Notes: generated by a model from the sequence alone, not told the origin. Shown: positions 27,732 through 36,624, counted from the stretch's first letter. The stretch: DNA of 39,912 nucleotides from Pseudopelagicola sp. (GCA_026195905.1 JAPHRE010000042.1:1-39912), one strand, 5' to 3'. Numbers and translations are program-made.

Positions 27732-27782
27732 AGTGCAGGTTTTGGGGCGGTTTTTAGTGCGGGCCTTGAGGCCACGCTTGGA

Positions 27783-28130
27783 TCAAATGCGCTCGACCGT
27801 TACAACATCGCTTTGATCGAAGGCCAAAAAGCCCTTGATGCGGGCGGCCTCTTCGACCGGGTCTTCGTAGCTCCAAACCGCGTTGTCGATGGTGCGGCTT
27901 TTGGTGACGATGGAGAAATAGCGCGCATCGCCCTTGGCCGGGCAATGGGTTGTGAGGGTGCTTTCATCAAGGAAGGCCATAGCGATATCGTCACGCGGGA
28001 AATAGATCACCGGCGGCAATGTTCCTTCCGTTAGCTCAAGCGCGTTGGCGCTCTCGCCAAGAACAGCGCCGCCTGCGCGAACGCTCCAATTGCCGTCCGC
28101 TTTGCGGATCGTGATCTTCTTCTTACCCAT
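27783..28130 (-). CDS. DUF427 domain-containing protein
   Basis: The 115-residue protein matches the DUF427 family: the sequence runs from a strand-rich N-terminus with GGAVLGESANALEL through VIYFPRDDIAMAFL, the THCPAKGDARYFSI motif and NAVWSYEDPVEEAARIKGFLAF, which are the family's conserved points. Its biochemical role is unknown. ATG 28130 is chosen over a longer opening because GAGGGGA precedes it and homologues begin at about this place. It is convergent with the ClC gene and lies 102 bases downstream of the Xaa-Pro aminopeptidase stop, on the same strand. Confidence 0.88.
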   Translation of the reverse strand: MGKKKITIRKADGNWSVRAGGAVLGESANALELTEGTLPPVIYFPRDDIAMAFLDESTLTTHCPAKGDARYFSIVTKSRTIDNAVWSYEDPVEEAARIKGFLAFDQSDVVTVERI

Positions 28131-28232
28131 GCGTCTAGTCCCCTCGGTTTTCGGTAGCGCCTTTGTCGCGATGCTATGTGACACAGAGATGTCACAGCCC
28201 AACAGGGCACGGCAAAATGCCGGCGTCGTGGA

Positions 28233-30032
28233 TCACAATGGCGCGGTTGCGCGATACAACCACATTTCCGTCGCAGGCGCCACCCTGTCGCTTAGAACGC
28301 GACGGCACGTCTCATGATATGTATTGAGCCAATCGCGCTCGTCTTTGGTCAACAACTCGGGTGCGATCAGACGCCGGTCAATTGGGCAATAGGTCAGGGT
28401 TCGCAGGCAAAGCATGCTGCGATGTGCATCGCCGCCCTCAAGCACCGGGGCGGGTTCGACGGTAACAAGGTTTTCGATACGGATACCGAAGGCACCAGGG
28501 CGATAATAACCCGGTTCGTTGGACAGGATCATCCCCGGCTCAAGTGGCACGTCCGACAGGCGCGAGAACCGTTGCGGCCCTTCATGGACGCAGAGATAGA
28601 CGCCGACGCCATGACCAAGCCCGTGGTCGAAATCCAGACCGGCTTGCCAGAGCGGCGCGCGTCCGATGGCTTCGAGGTGCTGTCCGGCGAGGCCGCGCGG
28701 CCAGCGCAGTCTTGAAATGGCGATCATGCCCTTGAGGACGCGGGTAAAGGCGTCGCGTTCGGCTTTGCCGGGCGCTCCGACGGGGAGCGTGCGGGTGATG
28801 TCGGTGGTGCCATCGCGATACTGGCCGCCGCTATCAAGGACGAGGAGATCGCCCGTGGCAAGCATGCGGTTGGTGTCTTGGGTGACGCGGTAATGGATGA
28901 CGGCCCCGTGTGGCCCGCTTCCGGCGATGGTGTCAAAGCTGATGTCGAGGAGGTCGCCTGTTGCGCGGCGACAGTCTTCGAGTTTGCGCACGACGTCGAT
29001 TTCGGTAATGCCAGTCTCGGCGGCCTCGTCGAACCATGCAAGGAAGTCGCAGACCGCAGCGCCGTCGCGCAGGTGTGCCTCGGTGGTTCCGGCAAGTTCG
29101 GCGGCGTTCTTGCGGGCCTTGGGCAGAGCGCAGAGGTTGTCACCCCATTGCACCGCGATGCCTGCCTCGGTCAGGGTCTCGGCAAGGATCACCGGCGTGG
29201 TCGCCTTGTCGAGGCGGATCGGTCCCGCCCCCCCCTGAAGCGTCGGGCGTAACATGTCGGGGCTATGGACCCGCACGGCGGCACCAAGATGGTCGCCCAA
29301 AGCCTCAAGTTTCACCGGATCCATGAAAAGGTCGACCGAGGCATCGGCATGCAAAAGCGCAAAGCCATGCACGATTGGATTGCGCGGGATATCATGGCCG
29401 CGGATGTTCAGGAGCCATGCAATAGAATCCGGTTGTGTCAGGAGGGTGCTGGCCTGTCCGGCGTCTTTGAGGGTTGCAGCAAGTGCGGCGCGTTTGTCGC
29501 CATGCGACAGGCCCGCATAGGCCAGAGGCTGCGCAGATGCAGGGAGCGCAGGCGGGGCGGGCTGATCGTCCCAGATACGATCAATCGGATTGGCGATGCC
29601 TACAATCGCGATGCCGCTATCGCGCAGGGTTTTTTCGAGGGTCTCGATTTGGCCGACGGTATGTAGCCACGGATCGAACCCGATCCGCGCATTGCCCTGG
29701 ACTTCCTGCAAGAGCCAGTCGCCAAGCGATGTTTCGGGCCAATCCACGGGGGTATAGCATTCGGCAACCTGTGAGCGCACTTGTTCGCGGTAGCGGCCAT
29801 CGACGAACACGCCCGCCTTGTCGGCAAGAACCACGGCAAAGCCGGCCGACCCTGTGAACCCGGTCAGCCACGAGAGGCGCTCATCGCGGGGGGCCACATA
29901 TTCGCCCTGATAGGCATCGGCGCGTGGGACGATAAACCCGTCCAGACCGTCTTGGGCCAGCGCCGCGCGTAGACGCGCAAGGCGGGGTGGGCCTTGCTCG
30001 GGCCGGGTGGGGGCTGTGAAATCTTGGAACAT
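28233..30032 (-). CDS. pepP: Xaa-Pro aminopeptidase (M24 family, aminopeptidase P)
   Basis: This cytosolic metallopeptidase removes an N-terminal residue that precedes proline. The 599-residue length fits the three-domain form also found in eukaryotic aminopeptidase P1: two creatinase-like N-terminal domains and a C-terminal pita-bread domain. The metal ligands can be placed at Asp400 and Asp411 (LDSGGQYRDGTTDITRT), His474 (GLGHGVG), Glu506 (SNEPGYY) and Glu520 (RIENLV); D411-to-H474 spacing equals that of the human enzyme. ATG 30032 starts the protein. It follows cobT by 56 bases and may be read through from it. The gene symbol reflects function, as this form differs from E. coli PepP. Confidence 0.93.
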   Translation of the reverse strand: MFQDFTAPTRPEQGPPRLARLRAALAQDGLDGFIVPRADAYQGEYVAPRDERLSWLTGFTGSAGFAVVLADKAGVFVDGRYREQVRSQVAECYTPVDWPETSLGDWLLQEVQGNARIGFDPWLHTVGQIETLEKTLRDSGIAIVGIANPIDRIWDDQPAPPALPASAQPLAYAGLSHGDKRAALAATLKDAGQASTLLTQPDSIAWLLNIRGHDIPRNPIVHGFALLHADASVDLFMDPVKLEALGDHLGAAVRVHSPDMLRPTLQGGAGPIRLDKATTPVILAETLTEAGIAVQWGDNLCALPKARKNAAELAGTTEAHLRDGAAVCDFLAWFDEAAETGITEIDVVRKLEDCRRATGDLLDISFDTIAGSGPHGAVIHYRVTQDTNRMLATGDLLVLDSGGQYRDGTTDITRTLPVGAPGKAERDAFTRVLKGMIAISRLRWPRGLAGQHLEAIGRAPLWQAGLDFDHGLGHGVGVYLCVHEGPQRFSRLSDVPLEPGMILSNEPGYYRPGAFGIRIENLVTVEPAPVLEGGDAHRSMLCLRTLTYCPIDRRLIAPELLTKDERDWLNTYHETCRRVLSDRVAPATEMWLYRATAPL

Positions 30033-30088
30033 GCGTTTCTCTTCTGCCCTGAATAAAGGCCGCTGCGCGGTCCGGGGGAGGGGCGGCG

Positions 30089-31963
30089 CTAGCTTACCTT
30101 GCGCATCCCAAGCACACGGGCGCGTTTGCGCGGGTCACTGTCGAACAGGCTTGCAAGCTGTTCGGTCATGGCCCCGGCGAGTTGTTCGACATCCGTGATC
30201 GTCACGGCGCGCTCATAGTAGCGCGTCACGTCATGGCCGATCCCGATGGCGAGGAGTTCTACGGCTTTGCGTTTTTCGACCATAGCGATCACGTCGCGCA
30301 GGTGCTTTTCGAGGTAGTTGGCCGGGTTGACCGAAAGCGTCGAGTCATCGACCGGGGCGCCATCGGAAATCACCATGAGGATCTTGCGTGCCTCGCGGCG
30401 GGCGACCATGCGGCGATGCGCCCATTCAAGCGCCTCGCCGTCGATATTTTCCTTCAGCAGGCCTTCTTTCATCATCAGGCCAAGGTTCAGATGGCTGCGC
30501 CGCCAAGGCGAGTCGGCGGATTTATAGACGATGTGGCGCAAATCGTTGAGGCGGCCGGGTTGTTGCGGGCGGCCGTCGTTGAGCCATGCCTCGCGGCTTT
30601 GGCCCCCCTTCCAGGCGCGGGTGGTAAAGCCGAGGATCTCGACCTTGACGTTGCAGCGTTCCAGCGTGCGGGCCAGAACATCGGCACAGATCGCCGCGAT
30701 CGAGATCGGGCGGCCCCGCATGGAGCCGGAATTGTCGAGCAAAAGCGTCACCACCGTATCGCGGAACTCGGTGTCCTTTTCGCGCTTGAACGAAAGCGGC
30801 GTTGTGGGATTGGCGACCACACGGGCGAGGCGGCCTGCGTCGAGGATGCCTTCTTCGAGGTCGAATTCCCAAGAGCGGTTCTGTTGCGCCTGAAGGCGGC
30901 GCTGAAGTTTGTTGGCAAGGCGTCCGACCGCGCCTTTGAGCGGTTCAAGCTGTTGGTCGAGATAGGCGCGCAGGCGCTCAAGCTCGATATGCTCGGCGAG
31001 GTCTTCGGCGGCGACCTCCTCGTCAAAATCGGTTGAAAAGACACGATAGTCCGGGTCGGCGTCGGAAATGGGCTGAGGCGCGGGCGGTTCAAGCGGCGCT
31101 TCGCCGTCGGGCATCTCGACATCGTCGCCCATGTCTTCGTCGGCCATCTCGTCCATCGAGACTTGCGCCTCGGACATGTCCTGTTGCTCTTCCTGCGACT
31201 GTTCGGGGTTGGCCTCGTTCTCGTCGTCCTGACTGTCGTCCTGGCCAGAGCTATCTGGATCTTCATTGTCCTCCTGCTCTTCGGCCTCGTCTTCGTTCTC
31301 ATCGTCTTCGGCGTCGGGATCTTCGCCGAGTTGGTCGCCATAGCCCAGGTCTTCGATGACCTTGCGGGCGAGTTTGGCAAAGCCTTTTTGATCAGCGAGC
31401 AAGTCGTTGATGTCGCCAAGGGTCTCGGCGGCCTGTTGTTCGATATAGCCGCGCCAAAGCTCCATGACATTGCGCGCGGCGGGCGGCAGGTCGCGGCTTG
31501 TCGCAAGGTGGCGCACCATATAGCCCGCAGCGGTGGCAAGCGGCGCGTCAGAGGCGCTTGTGATCTGATCATAGCCGCGCCCAAGCGCCTCGTTCTCGAT
31601 CTTGGCGTCGATATTTGTCGCCGTGCCGGGCATATCGCGCGCGCCCATCGCCTCGCAGCGGGCGGTTTCCATCGCCTCGTAAAGGTCGCGGGCGATGCCT
31701 TGGCCGGGGGCATATTTCGCATGGGTGCCATCATCGTGATAGCGCCGTTTCATCGCCAGAGCATCCGCCGTGCCGCGCGCCAGCAGAACCTCATCGCGGC
31801 TCATGCGGCGGCTGATCTGGGGCAGGCGCATCTGTTCGCCCGACACGCCCGAAGGGTCGGCGCTATAGCTCACCGAAAGTTCGGGGTCGTGGGCCATAAC
31901 CTTGGTGGCCTCGGCCAAAGCCTTCTTAAACGGATCGGCGGGGTTGTCGGATTTCTTGCTCAT
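30089..31963 (-). CDS. cobT: Cobaltochelatase subunit CobT
   Basis: CobT works with CobS and CobN in ATP-dependent insertion of cobalt into hydrogenobyrinic acid diamide, the aerobic route to vitamin B12. The 624-residue protein has an N-terminal helical part, a very acidic low-complexity linker (about 214-300) and a C-terminal von Willebrand A domain with the MIDAS motif DNSGSM (410-415) and a second acidic site in ISDGAP (532-537). Length and linker match known CobT. ATG 31963 is preferred over GTG 31969; no clear ribosome site is seen. Unusually, a glycosyltransferase-like gene lies between it and cobS. Confidence 0.95.
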   Translation of the reverse strand: MSKKSDNPADPFKKALAEATKVMAHDPELSVSYSADPSGVSGEQMRLPQISRRMSRDEVLLARGTADALAMKRRYHDDGTHAKYAPGQGIARDLYEAMETARCEAMGARDMPGTATNIDAKIENEALGRGYDQITSASDAPLATAAGYMVRHLATSRDLPPAARNVMELWRGYIEQQAAETLGDINDLLADQKGFAKLARKVIEDLGYGDQLGEDPDAEDDENEDEAEEQEDNEDPDSSGQDDSQDDENEANPEQSQEEQQDMSEAQVSMDEMADEDMGDDVEMPDGEAPLEPPAPQPISDADPDYRVFSTDFDEEVAAEDLAEHIELERLRAYLDQQLEPLKGAVGRLANKLQRRLQAQQNRSWEFDLEEGILDAGRLARVVANPTTPLSFKREKDTEFRDTVVTLLLDNSGSMRGRPISIAAICADVLARTLERCNVKVEILGFTTRAWKGGQSREAWLNDGRPQQPGRLNDLRHIVYKSADSPWRRSHLNLGLMMKEGLLKENIDGEALEWAHRRMVARREARKILMVISDGAPVDDSTLSVNPANYLEKHLRDVIAMVEKRKAVELLAIGIGHDVTRYYERAVTITDVEQLAGAMTEQLASLFDSDPRKRARVLGMRKVS

Positions 31964-32132
31964 AGACACGATAAATCATGCCTTCGTCGGGAAAGGCAAG
32001 GCGGGATTGCAGGGAACGGGACGTCCAAGGCGTTTGCTTGGCTTTCGGGGAGGGTATGCAAAACGGCACCACCGCGCATGATGCGGACAGGGTGCGAAAC
32101 GCTACGGTTTCGCAATGATCTCCTATACGATC

Positions 32133-33017
32133 TCAGGGTTTCGCAGGGATGCGGACGCGTTGTTTGCGCAAAGCCTTTGTCTGGAGGCGAGCGATTGTCA
32201 GTTGGCTATAGATATGCGCCGAGATTTCGTAGGGCAGGGCGTCGATATCTGTCAACTCATAGCCGGGTGGCGTTGCGGAATCCGGGGTCCAGTCCGACAG
32301 CGGCAGGCGATCAAAGGCGCGGGCTTGAAAGTCTGGTGTGCAGTGGGTGCCGTGCGTTCCGGTATGGGTGCAGCGCGCCGCAAGCGGCTGAACCATACGC
32401 AGGTCTTCGGAGAGCAAAAGATAGGCAAAAAGCGCCCAATCCCACCCTTCATCAAAGAGGTTTCTACGCCGCAAAAAGCGCCAGCTGCGCGGCCTAAAGC
32501 AATGTGACACCCGATCCCAGTCCGATCGCGTGAATGCGACCCCAATGGAGTTGAAGCACCGGGTTTCGAACAGGACTTTGGGCAGGGCGGGGGCCGATAG
32601 ATTCCCCGCGCTGCCGCAAAGACCGGCCAACAGGTTGAGGCCCATCCAGTGTGGCTTGTGGTTTTCCTGATACCATTTGGCCATCAAAAGGGCGTCGGGC
32701 GCGAGACGGAAATCCTCTTCGAGGCAGAGGTTCAATTCGGACCCGGCCCGAAAGGCGCGAGTGATGGCCTGACGTGGATTTTCACGCACGCCCAGACGGT
32801 TGGGATTTACCGTGATCGTGTAGCTTTCGGGGGGAAGAAGAGACGCGGCGATTTCGGTGAAATCCGCCTGTTGCGGGCTTGGTTCAAGGGCAATGAACAC
32901 ATGCCAGCCCTCAAGGCCACAGGCGACAAGCGATTGAAGCATCTCTCCAAAAAGGCGGGGCCGGTTCATTGCCGTGATCGTGATCGAAGACCGGGGGGGT
33001 GTTCCCGTTATGGGCAT
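32133..33017 (-). CDS. Glycosyltransferase-like protein
   Basis: The 294-residue product looks like a GT-A fold glycosyltransferase. The N-terminus reads SSITITAMNRPRLFGEML, as in family 2 proteins that begin with a beta strand and an R-P-x-L helix. An acidic pair in LCLEEDFRLAPDAL (98-110) is placed like the metal-binding DxD, and GWDWALFAYLL (191-201) could carry the catalytic acid. A His/Thr-rich segment THTGTHGTHC follows (217-226). No membrane segment or signal is visible. The start is unsure: ATG 33017 has no ribosome site, and a TTG at 33038 is possible. It lies between cobS and cobT. Acceptor and donor are unknown. Confidence 0.6.
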   Translation of the reverse strand: MPITGTPPRSSITITAMNRPRLFGEMLQSLVACGLEGWHVFIALEPSPQQADFTEIAASLLPPESYTITVNPNRLGVRENPRQAITRAFRAGSELNLCLEEDFRLAPDALLMAKWYQENHKPHWMGLNLLAGLCGSAGNLSAPALPKVLFETRCFNSIGVAFTRSDWDRVSHCFRPRSWRFLRRRNLFDEGWDWALFAYLLLSEDLRMVQPLAARCTHTGTHGTHCTPDFQARAFDRLPLSDWTPDSATPPGYELTDIDALPYEISAHIYSQLTIARLQTKALRKQRVRIPAKP

Positions 33018-33044
33018 GGTCGGGGTGTGATTTGGCAAGGTGCG

Positions 33045-33248
33045 TCACCGTGGTTGTGGCGTGTGTTCCAGTAATCCTATGGCACACATCAGGGCGCGTT
33101 TTTGGTCGGCGTGTTGGCGCAGGGAGAGGCTTTTGATCGCGCGCGATAAGTCTGAACAGCGCCAAGCGACATGGGGCTGATCATTGAGCCGGGCGCTTTG
33201 GGCAACTGGGGAGAGCTGTGCATGTGCCGCGCTGACCGTGAGGAACAA
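33045..33248 (-). CDS. Small secreted-protein frame without a good start codon (possibly decayed)
   Basis: The open frame directly after cobS encodes a typical signal sequence ending in VSAAHA-Q, then about 55 residues with two Cys (WRCSDLS and ALMCAIG). No ATG or GTG is available: the first usable codon is TTG 33248, which leaves a very short signal, while the hydrophobic stretch begins about 12 residues earlier at codons such as CTG 33257. An ancestral ATG mutated to ACG (33263-33261) would fit. It may be a small periplasmic protein with an unusual start, or a dying gene. I do not recognise a family. Confidence 0.3.
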   Translation of the reverse strand: MFLTVSAAHAQLSPVAQSARLNDQPHVAWRCSDLSRAIKSLSLRQHADQKRALMCAIGLLEHTPQPR

Positions 33249-33273
33249 CGCGGCCAGGGCCGTGGCACAGGTC

Positions 33274-34260
33274 TTAGCCCAAGCTCACGCTCGCGGCGCT
33301 TTCGGGGAGTTCTTCATCAAACAGGCGCTGGTAGAATTCGGCCACGGTCTGGCGTTCGAGTTCATCGCATTTATTGAGGAAGGTCAGGCGGAAGGCATAG
33401 CCGACATCGCGGAACACTTCGGCGTTTTCGGCCCATGTAATCACGGTGCGCGGCGACATGACGGTCGAGAGATCGCCGTTCATAAAGGCGGTGCGGGTGA
33501 GGTCAGCGACGGTCACCATCTGTTTGACGGTCTTGCGGCCGGCCTCGGTATTGAAATGCGGGTTCTTGGCGAGGACGATGTTGGTCTCGGCGTCGATGGA
33601 AAGGTAGTTCAGCGTCGCCACGAGCGACCAGCGGTCCATCTGGGCTTGGTTGATCTGTTGCACACCGTGGTAGAGGCCGGTGGTATCGCCAAGGCCCACG
33701 GTGTTGGCGGTCGCGAAGAGGCGGAAATATTTATGCGGTGTGATGATTTCGTTCTGGTCAAGCAGGGTCAGCTTGCCGTCGGTCTCAAGCACCCGCTGGA
33801 TCACGAACATCACATCCGCGCGACCTGCGTCATATTCGTCAAAGACGATGGCTACCGGGTTGCGCAGTGCCCAGGGCAGGATGCCTTCGTGGAATTCCGT
33901 CACCTGTTTGCCGTCGCGCAGCTTGATCGCGTCTTTGCCGATCAGGTCAATGCGCGAGATGTGGCTATCGAGGTTGACGCGCACGGCGGGCCAGTTGAGG
34001 CGGGCGGCGACCTGTTCGATGTGGGTTGATTTGCCGGTGCCGTGGTAGCCTTGGATCATCACGCGGCGATTGCGGGCAAAGCCAGCAAGGATGGCCATCG
34101 TGGTGTCGGGATCGAACTTGTAGGTGGGGTCGATATCGGGCACGCGGGCGCTTGTTTCGTCAAAGCCGTGGACGATCATGTCGGTGTCGATGCCGAAGAC
34201 GTCACGCACCGAAACTGCCTCGGTGGGTTTTGCGTTGATGTCGAGCAAGCCTTCAGCCAT
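33274..34260 (-). CDS. cobS: Cobaltochelatase subunit CobS
   Basis: CobS is the AAA+ ATPase partner of CobT in cobalt insertion for B12 synthesis. The 328-residue protein has Walker [10 protein letters not shown] (71-79), Walker B with IVFDEYDAG (about 138-146), a sensor-1 stretch [11 protein letters not shown], and the conserved C-terminal part with [12 protein letters not shown]. The N-terminal leader peptide with [17 protein letters not shown] is typical for CobS. ATG 34260 follows AGGAC. It is the first gene of a minus-strand group running through the glycosyltransferase and cobT to the peptidase. Confidence 0.96.
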   Translation of the reverse strand: MAEGLLDINAKPTEAVSVRDVFGIDTDMIVHGFDETSARVPDIDPTYKFDPDTTMAILAGFARNRRVMIQGYHGTGKSTHIEQVAARLNWPAVRVNLDSHISRIDLIGKDAIKLRDGKQVTEFHEGILPWALRNPVAIVFDEYDAGRADVMFVIQRVLETDGKLTLLDQNEIITPHKYFRLFATANTVGLGDTTGLYHGVQQINQAQMDRWSLVATLNYLSIDAETNIVLAKNPHFNTEAGRKTVKQMVTVADLTRTAFMNGDLSTVMSPRTVITWAENAEVFRDVGYAFRLTFLNKCDELERQTVAEFYQRLFDEELPESAASVSLG

Positions 34261-34291
34261 AGAATTCGTCCTTTTTCTCTATGCCCTGCCG

Positions 34292-34315
34292 GGCACCAAA
34301 CCCGCACTTGGTGCC
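34292..34315. promoter_or_regulatory. Inverted repeat upstream of cobS (possible operator)
   Basis: GGCACCAA (34292-34299) and TTGGTGCC (34308-34315) form a perfect 8-bp inverted repeat with an 8-base spacer, 32-55 bases upstream of the cobS start. There is no T-run in either direction. The size and position suit a repressor operator or a leader hairpin. Confidence 0.45.
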
Positions 34316-34433
34316 TTATCTTGAGCGCAAGGGCAAGAGCCTCTGCGCCGATTGTCGCGCCGTCACAAGTCCGGCACGGTATGCGCTGCGGGCTGTGCAA
34401 AGCGGGCGTCAAAAATTGGGGCGCAGGACAATC

Positions 34434-34457
34434 GTGCGCGCGAGGGTGCGCGCGAGG
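34434..34457 (+). repeat. 12-bp perfect tandem duplication
   Basis: GTGCGCGCGAGG occurs twice in a row in the gap between cobS and the fasciclin gene. It looks like a recent local duplication in GC-rich sequence. Confidence 0.7.
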
Positions 34458-34694
34458 ATCGGGAATATTTGCAGGGCGGTCAGAAAAAATAAACCGGGGC
34501 CGTATTGGGCTCGTGACGGGTTTGTGGGGCCATAGCGGGCGCGCGATAGCGTGATTTTCCCAAAAACCACTCAGGCTTTATGACGATGAGGTGATCGTAT
34601 GTGAGGGCGTTTTCATGATCCAAAGCGCAAAGCCCGGCGTAACCCCCACAGTTCCGGCGATGACGTCGGCATTTATGATTTTTAGGAGGAACAC

Positions 34695-35243
34695 ATGACT
34701 TTCCCGAAACTTAGCATCATCACCGCCCTGACCCTTTCGGCTGGCGTCGCATTTGCAGGAAACCCGATGGTGGGTGGCGCGGCGATGTATGAAGACCGCA
34801 CCATTGTTGAGAACGCGGTCAATTCGGCCGATCATGAGACCCTCGTCGCCGCAGTCAAGGCCGCTGGCCTTGTTGAGACGCTTCAGAGCGATGGCCCGTT
34901 CACTGTTTTCGCTCCAACTGATGCCGCTTTTGGTATGCTTGAGGACGGCACCGTCGAAACACTCCTCAAGCCCGAGAACAAAGACGCGTTGGTCAAGGTT
35001 CTGACCTGTCACGTTGTGGGGGCCGAGGCCATGTCGGGCGCGATCAAAAGCATGATCGAAGATGATGGGGGTGTGCATGACGTGGCGACCGTCGGTGGCT
35101 GTGTCCTCAAGGCGAGCTACGCCGATGGTGAGATCACCCTCACCGACGAAACGGGCCGCACTGGCAAGGTCACGATTGCCGATGTGAAACAATCCAACGG
35201 CGTGATCCATGTGGTTGATACGGTGCTTCTGCCCGCGATGTAA
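34695..35243 (+). CDS. Secreted fasciclin (FAS1) domain protein
   Basis: FAS1 domains are extracellular adhesion modules found in secreted and surface proteins. The 182-residue product has a signal peptide with cleavage after AFA (residue 21), then one FAS1 domain: FTVFAPTDAAF is the H1 motif and NGVIHVVDTVLLP the H2 motif near the C-terminus. Two Cys (in LTCHVV and GGCVL) may form a disulfide. ATG 34695 follows TAGGAGGAA, a very strong ribosome site. It is a single-gene unit ending in a good terminator. The ligand is unknown. Confidence 0.93.
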   Translation: MTFPKLSIITALTLSAGVAFAGNPMVGGAAMYEDRTIVENAVNSADHETLVAAVKAAGLVETLQSDGPFTVFAPTDAAFGMLEDGTVETLLKPENKDALVKVLTCHVVGAEAMSGAIKSMIEDDGGVHDVATVGGCVLKASYADGEITLTDETGRTGKVTIADVKQSNGVIHVVDTVLLPAM

Positions 35244-35264
35244 GCCCGCAATAGCGCAGCACGA

Positions 35265-35296
35265 GGCCGCCCTCACCGGGGCGGCCTTTTCTATTT
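35265..35296 (+). terminator. Rho-independent terminator after the fasciclin gene
   Basis: GGCCGCCC (35265-35272) pairs with GGGCGGCC (35279-35286) around a 6-base loop, followed by TTTTCTATTT. It lies 21 bases after the stop codon. Confidence 0.85.
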
Positions 35297-35386
35297 GGTC
35301 ACATAACTCGCAGACCTGTGGGCAAGTGTGATTTGAGCCAAAGACGCTTGGGCGTCAGTATGTGGAAAAGCAAAAGGAGTATGGCC

Positions 35387-35863
35387 ATGACACGACGACG
35401 GGTTCTGTTTACAGGGGGCGCGGCGCTTGGGGCTTTGATGATTGGCCTGCGGCCGGCCTCTGCGGTGCAAGAGACATTCGAAGTCACCCGCAGCGAGGCG
35501 GAATGGCGCGCGATGTTGACGCCGTTGCAGTATAAAGTCATGCGCGAGGAGGGCACGGAACGCGCCGGAACCTCGCCGCTGGACAAGCTCTATGATGCAG
35601 GGGTGTATCATTGTCGGGGCTGTGATCTGGCGCTCTATTCCTCAGAGCATAAATACGATAGCGGCACCGGCTGGCCGAGCTTTTGGAAGGCGCTGCCGAA
35701 TGCGATCGAGACAAAACCGGATCGCAAATTGCTCTCGGTGCGCACGGAATGTCATTGTCGCCGTTGCGGAAGCCACCTTGGCCATATTTTCGACGATGGC
35801 CCCAAACCGACGGGCAAACGCCATTGTCTCAATGGGGTGAGCCTTGTGTTTCGGGCGGCGTAA
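35387..35863 (+). CDS. msrB: Exported peptide-methionine (R)-S-oxide reductase MsrB
   Basis: MsrB repairs oxidised methionine (R form) in proteins. The 158-residue product starts with TRRRVLFTG and a hydrophobic stretch ending in PASA (residue 26), which looks like a Tat signal, so the enzyme likely works in the periplasm. The MsrB domain has the zinc Cys pairs C76/C79 and C124/C127, GTGWPSFW, and the catalytic Cys147 in RHCLNGVSL. ATG 35387 is chosen because AAGGAG (35374-35379) is 7 bases upstream; ATG 35381 would be too close. A short hairpin (GACGC-TTGG-GCGTC, 35343-35356) lies in the leader. A terminator follows. Confidence 0.93.
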   Translation: MTRRRVLFTGGAALGALMIGLRPASAVQETFEVTRSEAEWRAMLTPLQYKVMREEGTERAGTSPLDKLYDAGVYHCRGCDLALYSSEHKYDSGTGWPSFWKALPNAIETKPDRKLLSVRTECHCRRCGSHLGHIFDDGPKPTGKRHCLNGVSLVFRAA

Positions 35864-35892
35864 TCGCTTGAATTGAAGCAATCCGCAGACAG

Positions 35893-35919
35893 AAAAAAAG
35901 CCCCGTGAGGGGCTTTTTT
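35893..35919. terminator. Bidirectional terminator between msrB and the J-domain gene
   Basis: GCCCC-GTGA-GGGGC (35900-35913) is flanked by a run of A on the left and six T on the right, so it can stop transcription from both sides. It sits between two convergent genes. Confidence 0.92.
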
Positions 35920-35927
35920 ATGTGTGA

Positions 35928-36551
35928 TTACTTGAAGTTGCGGCTGACTTTGATCTGGTCCCAAGCCCAAACGACCTGTTGAAGCTGTTCCTCTTGGCTT
36001 CGATCCCCGCCGTTGATGTCGGGGTGCAGCACCTTGATAAGTTTCTTATAGGCTTTGCGGACCTCGTTCTTGGTCCATGTGTCCTTGGCCTCGAGAATCT
36101 CGATGGCGCGGCGTTCGGTGGGCGGAAGGCGCCGCCCGGCGGCCGGGCCTTTGCCGGGGTTTTGGGTCGCATTGGCGCCAAGAACCTGATGCGGGTCTTC
36201 GATGCCAAGACGGGCCCAGGCGCGGGCCTCGGGGTCGGTAAAGGATTTGGTTTCCCGCTCCCAGACCTTGTCCTTGGATTTTTGGGCATTCATTTCTGCT
36301 TCGGTTTGACCGTCGAAGAAATTCCACTTGAGATTATACTCGCGCACATGGTCCTTACAGAACCATTTGAATTCATCAAGCACGTCGGGCGCCCGCGGCG
36401 CACGGTATTTTCCGGGCTCCTCACAGCCCTCGTGTTCACAGACACGGGTCGAGGTTTCACTTGCCCCGGACATGCCGCGTCGGCCACGCGGATTTTTTTT
36501 CTTTGACGTCGATACCGACATATCAAAACCGAAGGGATCTGGTTTGCGCAT
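35928..36551 (-). CDS. J-domain protein with N-terminal Cys/His cluster
   Basis: The 207-residue protein ends in a DnaJ J-domain (about 148-204) with the HPD tripeptide at 176-178 that stimulates DnaK. The N-terminal half has Cys38, Cys43, Cys65 and His68 (CEHEGC and FCKDH), arranged like a zinc site. This architecture is usual for the J-domain protein encoded next to bolA and cobS in Rhodobacterales. Its client is unknown. ATG 36551 follows GGTGAG. It is divergent from bolA with 73 bases between them, which probably hold promoters for both. Confidence 0.9.
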   Translation of the reverse strand: MRKPDPFGFDMSVSTSKKKNPRGRRGMSGASETSTRVCEHEGCEEPGKYRAPRAPDVLDEFKWFCKDHVREYNLKWNFFDGQTEAEMNAQKSKDKVWERETKSFTDPEARAWARLGIEDPHQVLGANATQNPGKGPAAGRRLPPTERRAIEILEAKDTWTKNEVRKAYKKLIKVLHPDINGGDRSQEEQLQQVVWAWDQIKVSRNFK

Positions 36552-36624
36552 GAACTCACCTTTTCGACTCGAGGCGGAGAGTTTAGTCTAACCGTCAGCA
36601 GATAGAAGAGGCTCAGAGAAAAAA

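Larger units (their letters stand above)
34261..34694. other. 434-base gene-free gap between divergent cobS and fasciclin gene
   Basis: No convincing coding region is present; short frames here have cobS- or random-like composition and no ribosome site. It holds a perfect 8-bp inverted repeat near cobS (34292-34315), a 12-bp tandem duplication (34434-34457) and the leader of the fasciclin gene. I looked for a cobalamin riboswitch upstream of cobS and saw no recognisable B12 box. Confidence 0.6.

Noticed and set aside
31163-32497. 444-codon plus-strand frame over cobT
   Set aside because: Antisense to cobT and the glycosyltransferase-like gene; the hydrophobic start mirrors the acidic CobT linker.
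33184-34029. 281-codon plus-strand frame over cobS
   Set aside because: Mirror of cobS, which has intact Walker motifs.
34281-34535. 84-codon plus-strand frame in the gap upstream of the fasciclin gene
   Set aside because: No ribosome site, Arg/Pro-rich composition and no domain; most likely non-coding.
34261-34694. Cobalamin riboswitch upstream of cobS
   Set aside because: No B12-box-like sequence or matching fold could be recognised on the cobS strand.
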